Origin: Methylobacterium gregans
GTDB taxonomy: Bacteria > Pseudomonadota > Alphaproteobacteria > Rhizobiales > Beijerinckiaceae
Direction: 5' to 3'
Length of the DNA stretch: 64,000 nucleotides
Assembly: GCF_022179245.1 (NCBI RefSeq)
Contig: NZ_BPQM01000063.1
Location: 23,366 to 87,365, forward strand
Part shown: positions 9,461 to 18,248 of the stretch, piece after piece
How positions within the stretch are numbered: position 1 is the first letter of the stretch
How the letters are laid out: each line of letters starts with the position of its first letter
The notes under the pieces: model-generated
The model's database searches: none
The model's input: only the letters and a program-made list of their open reading frames with translations
Told to the model about the DNA's origin: nothing
Made by a program: the position numbers and the translations under genes

Positions 9461-10602
9461 CAGCGCCTCCCGATCAGTGCGCGGGCGATGATGAGCCGCA
9501 TGATCTCGTTGGTGCCCTCAAGGATGCGGTGCACGCGCAGGTCCCGCACGATCTTCTCGATGCCGTACTCGGCGAGGTAGCCGTAGCCGCCATGGAGCTG
9601 GAGCGCGTCGTCGGCGACCCGGAAGCCCACGTCGGTGACGTGGCGCTTGGCCATGGCGCAGAGCGTCGTCGCCTCGGGCGCGCCCGCGTCGAGGGCTGCG
9701 GCGGCGTGGTGCAGGAAGGTGCGGGCGACCGTCAGATCGGTCGCCATGTCGGCGAGGCGGAACTGCAGGGCCTGGAAGTCGGTGAGCTTCGAGCCGAAGG
9801 CGCGCCGGTCCTCCATATAGGTGAGCACCCTGGTCAGCGCGGTCTGCGCGCCGCCGAGCGAGCAGGCCGCGATGTTGAGCCGCCCGCCGTCGAGCCCCGC
9901 CATGGCGATGCGGAAACCGTCGCCCTCCTGGCCGATGCGGTTCTCAACCGGCACCCGCACGTTGTCGAAGCGGACCGCGCGGGTCGGCTGGGCGTTCCAG
10001 CCCATCTTGCGCTCGTTGGCGCCGAAGGAGAGGCCGGGCGTACCCTTCTCGACCAGCACCGCCGAGATGCCGCGGGGCCCAGATTCGCCGGTTCGGACCA
10101 TGCAGAGGTAGAGGTCGCTCGCCCCCGCGCCCGAGATGAACTGCTTCTCGCCGTTGAGGACGTAGTGGTCGCCGTCGCGCTCGGCCCGCGTCCGCAGCGC
10201 CGCCGCGTCGGAGCCGGATCCCGGCTCGGTCAGGCAGTAGCTCGACACCGTCTCCATCGTGGCGAGCCGCGGCAGCCAAGATCGGCGCTGCGCCTCGGAC
10301 CCGAAACGGTCGAGGATCCCGGCGGTGAGGTTGTGGATCGCCAGGAACGCCGCGACCGTCGGGCAGCCTTCGGCCAGTGCCTCGAAGATCACGGCCGAAT
10401 CGACCCGGGACAGAGCGGAGCCGCCGACATCCTCGCGCACCGTGATCGCCCCCATCCCGAGGGCGGCCGCGGCCCGCAGGGTCTCCACGGGGAAATGCTT
10501 GCGCTCGTCCCACGCGAGCGCGTGCGGGGCGATGTGCTCGGCCGCGAAGCCCGCGGCCATCTCGCGGATCGCGACTTGGTCTTCGGTGAGGCCGAACGTC
10601 AT
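9460..10602 (-). CDS. Isobutyryl-CoA dehydrogenase-type acyl-CoA dehydrogenase
   Basis: 380 residues, the standard length of the family. The FAD-binding signatures [11 protein letters not shown] and [12 protein letters not shown] and the catalytic-base region EGTNEIMR are visible. The position beside MmsA, MmsB and the hydrolase indicates isobutyryl-CoA as substrate, giving methacrylyl-CoA and passing electrons to ETF. The start MTFGLTEDQ was chosen over longer frames because it gives the usual short N-terminus. Cytoplasmic. Confidence 0.88.
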   Translation of the reverse strand: MTFGLTEDQVAIREMAAGFAAEHIAPHALAWDERKHFPVETLRAAAALGMGAITVREDVGGSALSRVDSAVIFEALAEGCPTVAAFLAIHNLTAGILDRFGSEAQRRSWLPRLATMETVSSYCLTEPGSGSDAAALRTRAERDGDHYVLNGEKQFISGAGASDLYLCMVRTGESGPRGISAVLVEKGTPGLSFGANERKMGWNAQPTRAVRFDNVRVPVENRIGQEGDGFRIAMAGLDGGRLNIAACSLGGAQTALTRVLTYMEDRRAFGSKLTDFQALQFRLADMATDLTVARTFLHHAAAALDAGAPEATTLCAMAKRHVTDVGFRVADDALQLHGGYGYLAEYGIEKIVRDLRVHRILEGTNEIMRLIIARALIGRR

Positions 10603-10661
10603 CGGGTGGCCTTTCGTCGTGCCGCTGCGGCAGCCCCGCGCCCTGCATGTCGGACGCGCGT

Positions 10662-10684
10662 CCCCTCTCTCATAAGGAGAGGGG
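10662..10684. repeat. Intergenic palindrome, CCCCTCTC...GAGAGGGG
   Basis: A perfect 8-bp inverted repeat with a 7-base loop lies between mmsA and the acyl-CoA dehydrogenase gene, inside the operon. A related CCCTCTCCC hairpin occurs at 21941-21961. It could be a REP-like element or an mRNA-processing/attenuation hairpin that lowers expression downstream of mmsA. Confidence 0.4.
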
Positions 10685-10697
10685 GGCGGGTCGTGGT

Positions 10698-12194
10698 TCA
10701 GCGCATCGTCGGGATCGAGAACTCGGCGCCGCTCTTGATGCCGCTCGGCCAACGCTGCGTGACCGTCTTGGTCTTGGTGTAGAAGCGGATCGCGTCCGGT
10801 CCGTGCTGGTTGAGGTCGCCGAAGCCGGAGCGTTTCCAGCCTCCGAAGGTGTGGTAGGCGATCGGCACCGGGATCGGCACGTTGACGCCGACCATGCCCA
10901 CATTGACCCGGGCGGTGAAATCGCGCGCCGCGTCGCCGTCCTGGGTGAAGATGGCCACGCCGTTGCCGTACTGGTGCGTCGAGGGGAGCGCCAGCGCCTC
11001 CTCGTAGCTCTGCGCCCGCACCACCGAGAGCACGGGCCCGAAGATCTCCTCGCGGTAGATCGTCATGTCGGGGGTGACGCGGTCGAACAGCGAGCCGCCC
11101 AGATAGAACCCGTTCTCGTAGCCCTGGAGCTTGAAGCCGCGCCCGTCGACGGCGAGCTGCGCGCCCTCGCGCAGGCCGGTCTCGATGTAGCCCTTCACCT
11201 TCTCGACGGCGTCGCGCGTGACGAGCGGCCCGTAATCGGCGCTCTCGTCGTGCGAGGGGCCGATCTTCAGGCTCTCGACGCGGGGGATCAGACGCTCCAT
11301 CAGCGCGTCGGCGGTTCTTTCGCCGACCGGCACCGCCACCGAGATCGCCATGCAGCGCTCGCCGGCCGAGCCGTAGCCGGCACCGATCAGCGCGTCGACC
11401 GCCTGGTCGAGATTGGCGTCGGGCATGATGATCATGTGGTTCTTGGCGCCGCCGAAGCACTGGGCGCGCTTGCCCGTCTGCGCGGCGCGCACGTAGATGT
11501 ACTCGGCGATCGAGGAGGAGCCCACGAAGCCCACAGCCCGGATCTCCTCGTCGTCGAGGATGGCGTCGACCGCCTCCTTGTCGCCGTTGACGACGTTGAG
11601 CACGCCCGGCGGCAGGCCGGCCTCGGAGAAGATCTCGGCGATGCGCAGCGGCACGCTGGGGTCCCGCTCGGAGGGCTTCAGGATGAAGCTGTTGCCGCAG
11701 GCGATGGCCGGGGCGCATTTCCACAGCGGGATCATCGCCGGGAAGTTGAAGGGCGTGATGCCCGCCACCACGCCGAGCGGCTGACGCAGGGAGTAGACGT
11801 CGATGCCGGTGCCGGCGCTCTCGGTGTACTCGCCCTTCAGCAGGTGCGGGATGCCGCAGGCGAACTCCACCACCTCGACGCCGCGCTGGATATCGCCCTT
11901 GGCGTCCGGCACCGTCTTGCCGTGCTCCGAGGCCAGAAGCTCGGCGAGCTCCTGGGTGTAGCCCCGGATCAGCTCGAGAAAGCGCATCATCACGCGGGCG
12001 CGCTTCTGCGGGTTCTGGGCGGCCCAGCCGGCCTGCGCGGCCGCCGCGCTCTCCACGGCGCGGCGCATCTCGGCCTTGCTCGCCAGCGCGACTCGCGCCT
12101 GGATCTCACCGGTCGAGGGGTGGAACACGTCGGCGAAGCGCCCGCTCTCGCCCTGGACGATCTTGCCGTCGATGTAATGCCCGATGGTGCGCAT
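10698..12194 (-). CDS. mmsA: Methylmalonate-semialdehyde dehydrogenase (CoA-acylating) MmsA
   Basis: 498 residues, as in characterised MmsA proteins. It starts MRTIGHYIDGK after GGGAGG. The ALDH motifs GITPFNFPAMIPLW, the NAD-binding GFVGSSSIAEYIY, the Glu replacement typical of CoA-dependent ALDHs, and the nucleophile Cys in GSAGERCMA are present. It converts methylmalonate semialdehyde to propionyl-CoA, CO2 and NADH, the last step of valine degradation. It is the first gene of the minus-strand operon and lies divergent from a LysR regulator with a palindromic site between them. Confidence 0.93.
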   Translation of the reverse strand: MRTIGHYIDGKIVQGESGRFADVFHPSTGEIQARVALASKAEMRRAVESAAAAQAGWAAQNPQKRARVMMRFLELIRGYTQELAELLASEHGKTVPDAKGDIQRGVEVVEFACGIPHLLKGEYTESAGTGIDVYSLRQPLGVVAGITPFNFPAMIPLWKCAPAIACGNSFILKPSERDPSVPLRIAEIFSEAGLPPGVLNVVNGDKEAVDAILDDEEIRAVGFVGSSSIAEYIYVRAAQTGKRAQCFGGAKNHMIIMPDANLDQAVDALIGAGYGSAGERCMAISVAVPVGERTADALMERLIPRVESLKIGPSHDESADYGPLVTRDAVEKVKGYIETGLREGAQLAVDGRGFKLQGYENGFYLGGSLFDRVTPDMTIYREEIFGPVLSVVRAQSYEEALALPSTHQYGNGVAIFTQDGDAARDFTARVNVGMVGVNVPIPVPIAYHTFGGWKRSGFGDLNQHGPDAIRFYTKTKTVTQRWPSGIKSGAEFSIPTMR

Positions 12195-12284
12195 GCGCGC
12201 GCCTCCCGTGTCGTTTCCTCGTTTGATTGCCGGGAAGACTAGCAGCCCGCCTTGGGCGATAAAGTTGGACGCGCTCGCATCCGT

Positions 12285-12300
12285 TGTGCATTCTTGCACA
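12285..12300. promoter_or_regulatory. Operator-like palindrome between mmsA and the LysR gene
   Basis: TGTGCA-N4-TGCACA is a perfect 6+6 inverted repeat in the 128-bp divergent gap. It lies 22 bp upstream of the regulator start and about 90 bp upstream of mmsA. LysR regulators commonly bind dyads of this kind and control a divergent operon as well as themselves. This is inferred from position and symmetry. Confidence 0.5.
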
Positions 12301-12322
12301 CTGTAACCGGGGGCGGGCGATC

Positions 12323-13237
12323 GTGCGGAAGCGGGCGGCTGGCAACTGGGACGACCTGCGCTTCTTCCTGGCCGTGGCGCGCACCGGCACGCTGACGGCG
12401 GCCGCGCATCGGACCGGGACCGAGCACACCACAGTCGCCCGCCGCATCCAGGCCCTGGAGGACGGCCTCGACCGGTCCCTGTTCCACCGGAGCAACCTCG
12501 GCTACGCGCTGACGGAAGCCGGGGAGGGGCTGCTCGCGACCGCCGAGGCCATGGAGAGCGCCTTTCTCGCGGCGAGCGTCGCGCCGGAGGCGGGCCGCAC
12601 GGTCTCGGGCACGGTGCGGGTCGGCGCGCCGGACGGGTTCGGCAGCGTGTTCCTGGCGCCCCGCGCCCACCGGCTGACGCGCCAGCACCCCGACCTGGAG
12701 ATCGAGATCCTGGCGACCGCCCGGATCTTCAGCCTGTCGAAGCGGGAGGCCGACATCGTGATCAGCCTGTCGAGCCCGCAGCAGGCCCGGGTGGTGACGC
12801 GGCGCCTCGCCGATTACCGCCTCAGCGTCTACGCCGCCTCGGATTACCTCGCGGAGGCCGAGCCGATCCGCACGGTGGCCGATCTCGGACGCCACCCCTT
12901 CATCGGCTACATCGAGGACATGCTGTTCGCCCGGGAGCTGAACTACCTCAACGTGGTCGGCCCGGACACGGTGGCGCGCATCCGCAGCACCAACCTGCTG
13001 GCCCAGGTCCACGCCACGCTCGCCGGCGCGGGCCTCTGCATCCTGCCGGCCTTCATCGCCGCGACCTATCCGGGGCTGGTGCCGGTGCTGCCGGACGCGC
13101 TCAGCCTCACCCGCGCCTTCCACATGCACATCCACGAGGACAACCGGAAGGCACCCCATATTCGAGCGGTCGCCGCCTTCATCGCCCGCGAGGTCGAGGT
13201 GGCCGAGGGGCTGTTCTCCGGCGCGGCGGCGGTCTAG
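12323..13237 (+). CDS. LysR-family transcriptional regulator, probable regulator of the valine operon
   Basis: 304 residues. The N-terminal winged helix-turn-helix (LRFFLAVARTGTLTAAAHRTGTEHTTVARRIQALE) is clear, followed by a substrate-binding domain beginning about residue 90 (GTVRVGAPDGFGS). GTG 12323 was chosen because the upstream alternative at 12284 would start within the palindrome and adds no conserved residues. Position divergent from mmsA suggests it controls the branched-chain acyl-CoA operon. In Pseudomonas, the comparable MmsR is an AraC-type protein, so the regulator type differs here. Confidence 0.82.
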   Translation: MRKRAAGNWDDLRFFLAVARTGTLTAAAHRTGTEHTTVARRIQALEDGLDRSLFHRSNLGYALTEAGEGLLATAEAMESAFLAASVAPEAGRTVSGTVRVGAPDGFGSVFLAPRAHRLTRQHPDLEIEILATARIFSLSKREADIVISLSSPQQARVVTRRLADYRLSVYAASDYLAEAEPIRTVADLGRHPFIGYIEDMLFARELNYLNVVGPDTVARIRSTNLLAQVHATLAGAGLCILPAFIAATYPGLVPVLPDALSLTRAFHMHIHEDNRKAPHIRAVAAFIAREVEVAEGLFSGAAAV

Positions 13238-13297
13238 CGTCGCGGCCGATCAACGACGAGGCCGCCGGACACGCGCGGCGCGCATGCCGGAGGAACC

Positions 13298-14461
13298 ATG
13301 GCCCACGCGATCGCTCTGCCGCGCCTGATGCGGATCGGCGCCGGGGCCTCGGCGCTGCTGCCGGAGGTCCTGGCCCAGCTCGGCCTGCAGCGTCCCTTCA
13401 TCGTCACCGACCCCTATCTCGCCGGCAGCGGTCGGGTCGAGGCGCTCGTCGAGGGCCTGCGCGGCGCGGGACTCCAGGCCGCCGTGTTCAGCGACACGGT
13501 ACCGGACCCGACCGTCGCCTCGGTCGAGGCGGCGCTCGCGGCGCTGCAGGCGGGCGAACACGATTGCGTCGTCGGCTTCGGCGGCGGCAGCCCGATGGAC
13601 ACGGCCAAAGCCGTCGCGGTGCTGGCGCGGCACGGCGGCGCCATGCGCGCCTACAAGGCGCCCCATCTCCAGGACGCACCGGGCCTGCCGATCATCGCGA
13701 TCCCAACTACCGCGGGCACAGGCTCGGAGGCCACGCGCTTCACGATCGTGACGGACGCGGAGACCGACGAGAAGATGCTGTGCATCGGCCTCGCCTACCT
13801 TCCGGTCGCGGCCCTGGTCGATTACGAGCTGACGCTGACGAAGCCGCGCCGGCTCACCGCCGATACCGGCATCGACGCCCTGACCCACGCGATCGAAGCC
13901 TACGTCTCGAAGCGGGCGAACCCGTTCTCGGATGGCATGGCGCTCGCGGCGATGCGGTCGATCGCGCCGAACCTGCGCCGGGTCTGGGCCGATCCCGGCG
14001 ACCGCGCGGCGCGCGAGGCGATGATGGTGGGGGCGACGCAGGCCGGCATTGCCTTCTCGAACAGCTCGGTCGCGCTGGTGCACGGGATGAGCCGGCCGAT
14101 CGGCGCGCATTTCCACGTCGCGCACGGGCTCTCGAACGCGATGCTGCTGCCGGCCGTCACCGCCTTCTCGGCACCCGCGGCTCTTGCCCGCTATGGGGCC
14201 TGCGCGCGCGCCATGGGCGTCGCGGCGGAGGGGGAGGGCGAGGGTATCGCCGTCGAGCGCCTGATCGCGGAGTTGCGGGCGCTCAACGCCGAACTGGAAG
14301 TGCCGAGCCCCGCCGCCTACGGCCTCAACGCCGCCCGCTGGCGGGAGCTGACCCCGCTGATGGCGAAGCAGGCTCTCGCCTCCGGCTCGCCCGCCAACAA
14401 CCCGGTCGAGCCGAGCGCGGCCGAGATCGAAGCGCTCTACGCCGAGGTCTGGGCGGGCTGA
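13298..14461 (+). CDS. Iron-containing alcohol dehydrogenase
   Basis: 387 residues. The NAD-binding GFGGGSPMDTAKA, the PTTAGTGSE motif and the metal-binding His residues in HGMSRPIGAHFHVAHGLSN identify the group III (iron-dependent) alcohol dehydrogenase family. GGAGG lies six bases before the ATG. The substrate cannot be read from sequence; small aldehydes, alcohols or hydroxyacids are typical. It stands 60 bp after the LysR gene on the same strand and may be co-transcribed with it. Confidence 0.88.
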   Translation: MAHAIALPRLMRIGAGASALLPEVLAQLGLQRPFIVTDPYLAGSGRVEALVEGLRGAGLQAAVFSDTVPDPTVASVEAALAALQAGEHDCVVGFGGGSPMDTAKAVAVLARHGGAMRAYKAPHLQDAPGLPIIAIPTTAGTGSEATRFTIVTDAETDEKMLCIGLAYLPVAALVDYELTLTKPRRLTADTGIDALTHAIEAYVSKRANPFSDGMALAAMRSIAPNLRRVWADPGDRAAREAMMVGATQAGIAFSNSSVALVHGMSRPIGAHFHVAHGLSNAMLLPAVTAFSAPAALARYGACARAMGVAAEGEGEGIAVERLIAELRALNAELEVPSPAAYGLNAARWRELTPLMAKQALASGSPANNPVEPSAAEIEALYAEVWAG

Positions 14462-14471
14462 GGGGTCCCGT

Positions 14472-14735
14472 TCAGGCGGCGGGCCGCCGCCGGCCGAGGG
14501 CGCGCGAGCGCTCCCGCGCGGCGCGGGCCGCCTGCTCTGCGTCGCGGAACAGGGTGCCGTCGAGGCTGTCGAAGGCGCGGGCAGAGGAGAAGAAGCGCAC
14601 CCCGCGCCCCTCGGGCACTGCGATCCCTGCGGCGGTCTCGCCCACCTCGATGATGCGGGTCGGAACGGTCTCGCTCTGCGCGCGCACATCGGCGCGCGCC
14701 TCCGTGAACGGGTCGGCGACGAACGGATGGGTCAT
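14472..14735 (-). CDS. Conserved hypothetical small protein
   Basis: 87 residues, starting MTHPFVADP with AGGAG upstream. There is no signal peptide or membrane segment. The C-terminal half is Ala/Arg-rich and probably helical (DAEQAARAARERSRALGRR). No family was recognised. It is convergent with the iron alcohol dehydrogenase with a 10-bp gap. Confidence 0.5.
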   Translation of the reverse strand: MTHPFVADPFTEARADVRAQSETVPTRIIEVGETAAGIAVPEGRGVRFFSSARAFDSLDGTLFRDAEQAARAARERSRALGRRRPAA

Positions 14736-15183
14736 CTGGCGAATTGCTCCTGTAGGCCGGCGGCGGGCCGGCATGTCTGCGGTGGTCAGGGCGTGAGACG
14801 AAGCGAGCCCGCTTGGGCGGGACGCTCAGCGCCGACAGCGACCGTCAGATCGGCCGTGAATACGGGGCCGGGAGTGGAGAATTCCAACATACGATAAGGT
14901 CACGCGATGTCCTCCTGAAGAAGGACCACGAAGCCTTGGATAAAGCCAACGACCACGTGGTGCTTTAGCGTTTGTTATCGCGGCGCAAGCTACGCTCTTC
15001 AAATCACCGCGGTCGGAGGCGGGAAGTCCAACCTCCAACACCTACAAGATGTGGACGTTTCCGGTCCGCGTCAACGGAACGATCTTTTGAAATTCCGGCC
15101 TAGCCTGGCACGAAAATGGGCTACGGCCGAGCTTGGCGCCGGGTTTCTCGCCCGGCGCGTCGAGACGGGGCTGCGGCCCCGCG
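14736..15183. other. 448-bp non-coding gap with a 10-bp palindrome
   Basis: No convincing gene was found on either strand. The base composition is visibly less GC-rich than its neighbours, particularly 14880-15110. It contains the perfect palindrome ACCACGTGGT at 14952-14961. It probably holds the promoter of the 87-residue protein on the minus strand; whether it also encodes a small RNA cannot be judged by eye. Confidence 0.4.
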
Positions 15184-15876
15184 TCAGAGCGGGTCCGCGA
15201 TGATCCGGGCGAGCGCCGGATAATCGGAGACGACCTGTTCAGCGCCGGCCGCCGTGAGGTCGGCCCCGAGCCGATCGTGGCCCCAGTGCCCGCCGCCGGT
15301 GAAGCCGACGACCCGCATCCCGGCCGCCCGCGCGGCGGTCACGCCCGGCACGCTGTCCTCGACGACGAGGCAGGTTTCCGGTGGAAAGTCCATGCGGGCG
15401 GCCGCGTGCAGGAAGAGGTCGGGGAACGGCTTGCCCCGCGCCACCTCGACCGAGGAGAAGACCCGGTCCTCGAACAGGGGCAGCAGCCCGGTGAGGCCGA
15501 GCGAGTGCCGCAGCCGCACGGGGTCGCTGCTCGACGCGACGCAGGTCGGCAGGTCGAGCGCTGCGATCACCTCGGCGGCACCGGCCATCGCGCGCAGCTC
15601 CGCGTCGAAGGCGCGCAGCGTCTCGGCCTTCACCGCCTCGACGAAGCCATCGGGGGCCGCGACGCCGTAATCGGCGGCGATGTGCTGCATGATCGAGGGC
15701 ATGGACGTCCCGGCGAAGCGCGCCCGAACGGTCTCGACATCGATCGCGACACCGATCCGGTTGAGCCCGGCCGTGAGGCAGGCGAGGCTGATCGGCTCGC
15801 TGTCGACGAGCACGCCGTCGCAGTCGAAGATCACCAGGGCCGGCCGCGCGCCGGCCTCGTCCGCCTGAGGGTTCAC
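15184..15876 (-). CDS. HAD-superfamily phosphatase (subfamily IA)
   Basis: 230 residues from GTG 15876. Motif I is [11 protein letters not shown], motif II lies in CVASSSDP, the conserved Lys is in [12 protein letters not shown], and motif IV is [12 protein letters not shown]. All catalytic parts are present with a helical cap, so it should be an active phosphoglycolate-phosphatase-like or beta-phosphoglucomutase-like enzyme of the cytoplasm. The substrate is unknown. Longer starts run back into Arg-rich unconserved sequence and were not used. Confidence 0.85.
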   Translation of the reverse strand: MNPQADEAGARPALVIFDCDGVLVDSEPISLACLTAGLNRIGVAIDVETVRARFAGTSMPSIMQHIAADYGVAAPDGFVEAVKAETLRAFDAELRAMAGAAEVIAALDLPTCVASSSDPVRLRHSLGLTGLLPLFEDRVFSSVEVARGKPFPDLFLHAAARMDFPPETCLVVEDSVPGVTAARAAGMRVVGFTGGGHWGHDRLGADLTAAGAEQVVSDYPALARIIADPL

Positions 15877-16055
15877 CGCATCGTCCTGTGGGAGAGAAGT
15901 CCGCGCCCCTCTCGCACGGGCGGCTCGGCGCCGCAACGCAGGGTGGCGCCGGCCGTCTTGCGTTGGCCCCGGCGTGGCCGTACGCCACCGCGTCCGGACC
16001 CGGTCCGGGTCGAAGGGACCGGGCACGCCCCGGATCGCCAGGAACCCAGCGCGCG

Positions 16056-16376
16056 ATGCTCCGCTTCCTCAGCCGGTTTCTCGGCTTCCTGTGCCTGGCC
16101 AGCGGCTTCGTGGCCCTGGTCTATGACGGCGCACGCTCGATCGCCAACAACGGCCTGCGGGTGACCTCGCTGTCGGACGTGCTTCTCACCCTGTTCAAGG
16201 ACAAGGCGGCCGGCCTCCAGGCGGCCGTGCAGGGGGTGGCGCCCTGGCTCTGGGACCTCGCCGTGCTGCCGCTGACCCTGGCGCCGGCCTCCCTCATCGG
16301 GCTTATACTCGGCGCCGCGCTGCTCTGGCTCGGGCAACCGCCCCGCGAGCCGATCGGCTTCCTCACCCGCCCGTGA
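16056..16376 (+). CDS. Small membrane protein, unknown
   Basis: 106 residues. Starting at [11 protein letters not shown] it has an N-terminal hydrophobic helix (about 5-25) and a second at about 70-95 ([26 protein letters not shown]), with a polar loop between. This two-helix architecture resembles PetM/PetP-like small inner-membrane proteins, but no family can be named with confidence. The last 14 bases overlap the convergent LOV gene. Confidence 0.6.
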   Translation: MLRFLSRFLGFLCLASGFVALVYDGARSIANNGLRVTSLSDVLLTLFKDKAAGLQAAVQGVAPWLWDLAVLPLTLAPASLIGLILGAALLWLGQPPREPIGFLTRP

Positions 16377-16851
16377 GGCGGGCCTCCGCCGCGGCGAGCC
16401 GGGCCTTGAGGTCCGCGATCTCGCCGAGCAGCCCGTAACGCTCGCTGACGTCGAGCTGCGAGGCGAAGAAGTAGCGCAGGGTGCCCGCATCGTCGTGAAC
16501 CGGGCCCATGTAGAGGGCGTTGCGGAAGGTGGTTCCGTCCCGGCGGTAGTTCAGGAGGTCGATCGTGATCGGCGCCTCGGCCCGCACCGCCTCGCGGATC
16601 CGCGACACCGCGTCCGGATCGGTCTCCGGCCCCTGCAGGAAGCGGCAGTTGCGGCCCACCACCTCGAGGCGCTCGTAGCCGGTCAGCGCCAGGAAGGCGG
16701 TGTTGGCGAAGACGATCGGATTGTCGAACTGGTGCGGGTCCGTGACGATCATCGGCATCCGCGTCGCGCGCACGGCTGCCGCGAAGGGATCGCCGCGATG
16801 CGATTCGCCCTGCAGGCGGTCGAGCAGACGTCCAGGGCCCGCTGCCTCCAT
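16363..16851 (-). CDS. Short LOV-domain photosensory protein
   Basis: 162 residues. A PAS/LOV core spans about 25-135 with the flavin-binding motif GRNCRFLQG; its Cys69 is the residue that forms the photoadduct with [13 protein letters not shown] and [11 protein letters not shown] also fit LOV. The C-terminus is a heptad-like helix ([14 protein letters not shown]), typical of the dimerising linker in short LOV proteins without an effector domain. It probably signals blue light or redox state by changing dimer state. ATG 16851 has GGGAG upstream; ATG 16875 is an alternative. It is divergent from msrA with a 116-bp shared promoter region. Confidence 0.88.
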   Translation of the reverse strand: MEAAGPGRLLDRLQGESHRGDPFAAAVRATRMPMIVTDPHQFDNPIVFANTAFLALTGYERLEVVGRNCRFLQGPETDPDAVSRIREAVRAEAPITIDLLNYRRDGTTFRNALYMGPVHDDAGTLRYFFASQLDVSERYGLLGEIADLKARLAAAEARLTGG

Positions 16852-16967
16852 GCTCGTCGTCTCTCCCGTCCGCATCCGGCGGAACGCGCGCGTCATGGCC
16901 GCGCTACCCGCGGACGGCCTGCCTCCCCATATCAGGGAACGCGCCCGAGAGACCATCGGAGATCCCC

Positions 16968-17624
16968 ATGTTTCTGTTCCGCAAGCGGCCCGAGATGCCG
17001 ACGGAAGCCGAGGCCCTGCCGGGTCGGGCGACGCCCCTCCCGACGGCGGAGCGGCACTTCGTCAACGGCAACCCGCTGAAGGGCCCCTATCCGGAGGGCA
17101 TTGAGACGATCGTGCTCGGACTCGGCTGTTTCTGGGGCGCCGAGCGCCGGTTCTGGCAACTGCCGGAGGGCGTGTTCGTCACGGCCGTCGGCTACGCGGG
17201 CGGCCTCACGCCGAACCCGACCTACGAGGAGGTCTGCACGGGCCTGACCGGCCACAACGAGGTGGTGCTCGTGGCCTTCGATCCGGCCGTGCTGCCGCTC
17301 GAATCGGTGCTGCGCACCTTCTTCGAGAGCCACGACCCGACCCAGGGCATGCGCCAGGGCAACGACGTCGGCACGCAGTACCGCTCGGGCATCTACACGC
17401 AGGGCGCCGCCCAGGAGGAGACGGCGCGGACGGTGCGCCAGGCCTATGCGGGCGCCCTGAAGGCCCAGGGCTTCCCGGACGTGACCACCGAGATCCGGCC
17501 GCTCGACACGTTCTACTTCGCGGAGGGCTACCACCAGCAATACCTCGCCAAGAACCCGGGCGGCTATTGCGGCCTGGGCGGCACCGGCGTGACCTGCCCG
17601 GTCGGGACCGGCGTCGCCGCCTGA
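16968..17624 (+). CDS. msrA: Peptide methionine (S)-S-oxide reductase MsrA
   Basis: 218 residues. The catalytic motif GCFWGAE is present, with Cys54 as nucleophile, and the C-terminal [12 protein letters not shown] carries the resolving cysteines. EVVLVAFDP and YRSGIY are further MsrA hallmarks. It repairs oxidised methionine in proteins, using thioredoxin. No signal peptide is seen, so it is cytoplasmic. It is divergent from the LOV photosensor, so a shared light/oxidative-stress control is conceivable. Confidence 0.93.
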   Translation: MFLFRKRPEMPTEAEALPGRATPLPTAERHFVNGNPLKGPYPEGIETIVLGLGCFWGAERRFWQLPEGVFVTAVGYAGGLTPNPTYEEVCTGLTGHNEVVLVAFDPAVLPLESVLRTFFESHDPTQGMRQGNDVGTQYRSGIYTQGAAQEETARTVRQAYAGALKAQGFPDVTTEIRPLDTFYFAEGYHQQYLAKNPGGYCGLGGTGVTCPVGTGVAA

Positions 17625-17712
17625 GGAAACCGGCGGTCAAGCTTCGCCTTGCCGCTGTCGCCGCCCCGTGCGACATCCCGCCCGTTCACACGAGCGGGAG
17701 AAGACCGAGTTG

Positions 17713-18213
17713 TTGGAACGCACGTTCGAGCGGGCCCTGTTCGCCTGCCGCTGGCTCCTGGCGCCGTTCTACGCGGCGCTGGCGATCGGGCTCGTCGTCC
17801 TGCTGGTCAAGCTGCTGCAGGAGCTGGTCCACTTCGTCTCGCACATGTTGGAGGCGAACGAGTCGCAGACCATCCTCGGCGTGCTGACGCTGGTGGATCT
17901 GTCGTTCACCGCGTCGCTGCTGATCATCGTGATGTTCTCGGGCTACGAGAACTTCGTCTCGAAGTTCGACCACACGGACCATAAGGACTGGCCCGAGTGG
18001 ATGGGAACGATCGACTTCACGGGTCTCAAGCTGAAGCTGATGTCGTCGATCGTGGCGATCTCGGCGATCCAGCTCCTGAAATCCTTCATGGACCTCAAGG
18101 CCTACTCCGACCGGGAGCTGTACTGGCTCGTCGGCATCCACATGGTCTTCGTCGTCTCGGGCATCCTGATGGCCCTGACCGACCGGATCGCGGCTGGCCA
18201 CCACGACAAGTAG
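17713..18213 (+). CDS. UPF0114 (YqhA-like) membrane protein
   Basis: 166 residues from TTG 17713, chosen because the resulting N-terminus (LERTFERALFACRWLLAP) aligns with the MERFLEN...SRWLLAP start of E. coli YqhA as I recall it, and because GGGAG lies upstream. Conserved UPF0114 segments VMFSGYENFVS and GLKLKLMSSIVAISAIQLLK are present, with about four membrane helices. The function is unknown. It is convergent with the aas-type gene, with a strong hairpin in between. Confidence 0.85.
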   Translation: MERTFERALFACRWLLAPFYAALAIGLVVLLVKLLQELVHFVSHMLEANESQTILGVLTLVDLSFTASLLIIVMFSGYENFVSKFDHTDHKDWPEWMGTIDFTGLKLKLMSSIVAISAIQLLKSFMDLKAYSDRELYWLVGIHMVFVVSGILMALTDRIAAGHHDK

Positions 18214-18218
18214 GTCCC

Positions 18219-18246
18219 GTCGGCTCCGGCCGTTGCCGGAGCCGAC
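18219..18246. terminator. Bidirectional terminator hairpin
   Basis: GTCGGCTCCGGC and GCCGGAGCCGAC form a perfect 12-bp stem closed by a CGTT tetraloop, filling the 35-bp gap between two convergent genes. No long T-run follows, as is common in GC-rich genomes. Confidence 0.75.
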
Positions 18247-18248
18247 GC

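Noticed and set aside
14826..15041. 71-residue minus-strand frame in the 448-bp gap
   Set aside because: No ribosome-binding site, no hydrophobic core and no family; treated as non-coding.
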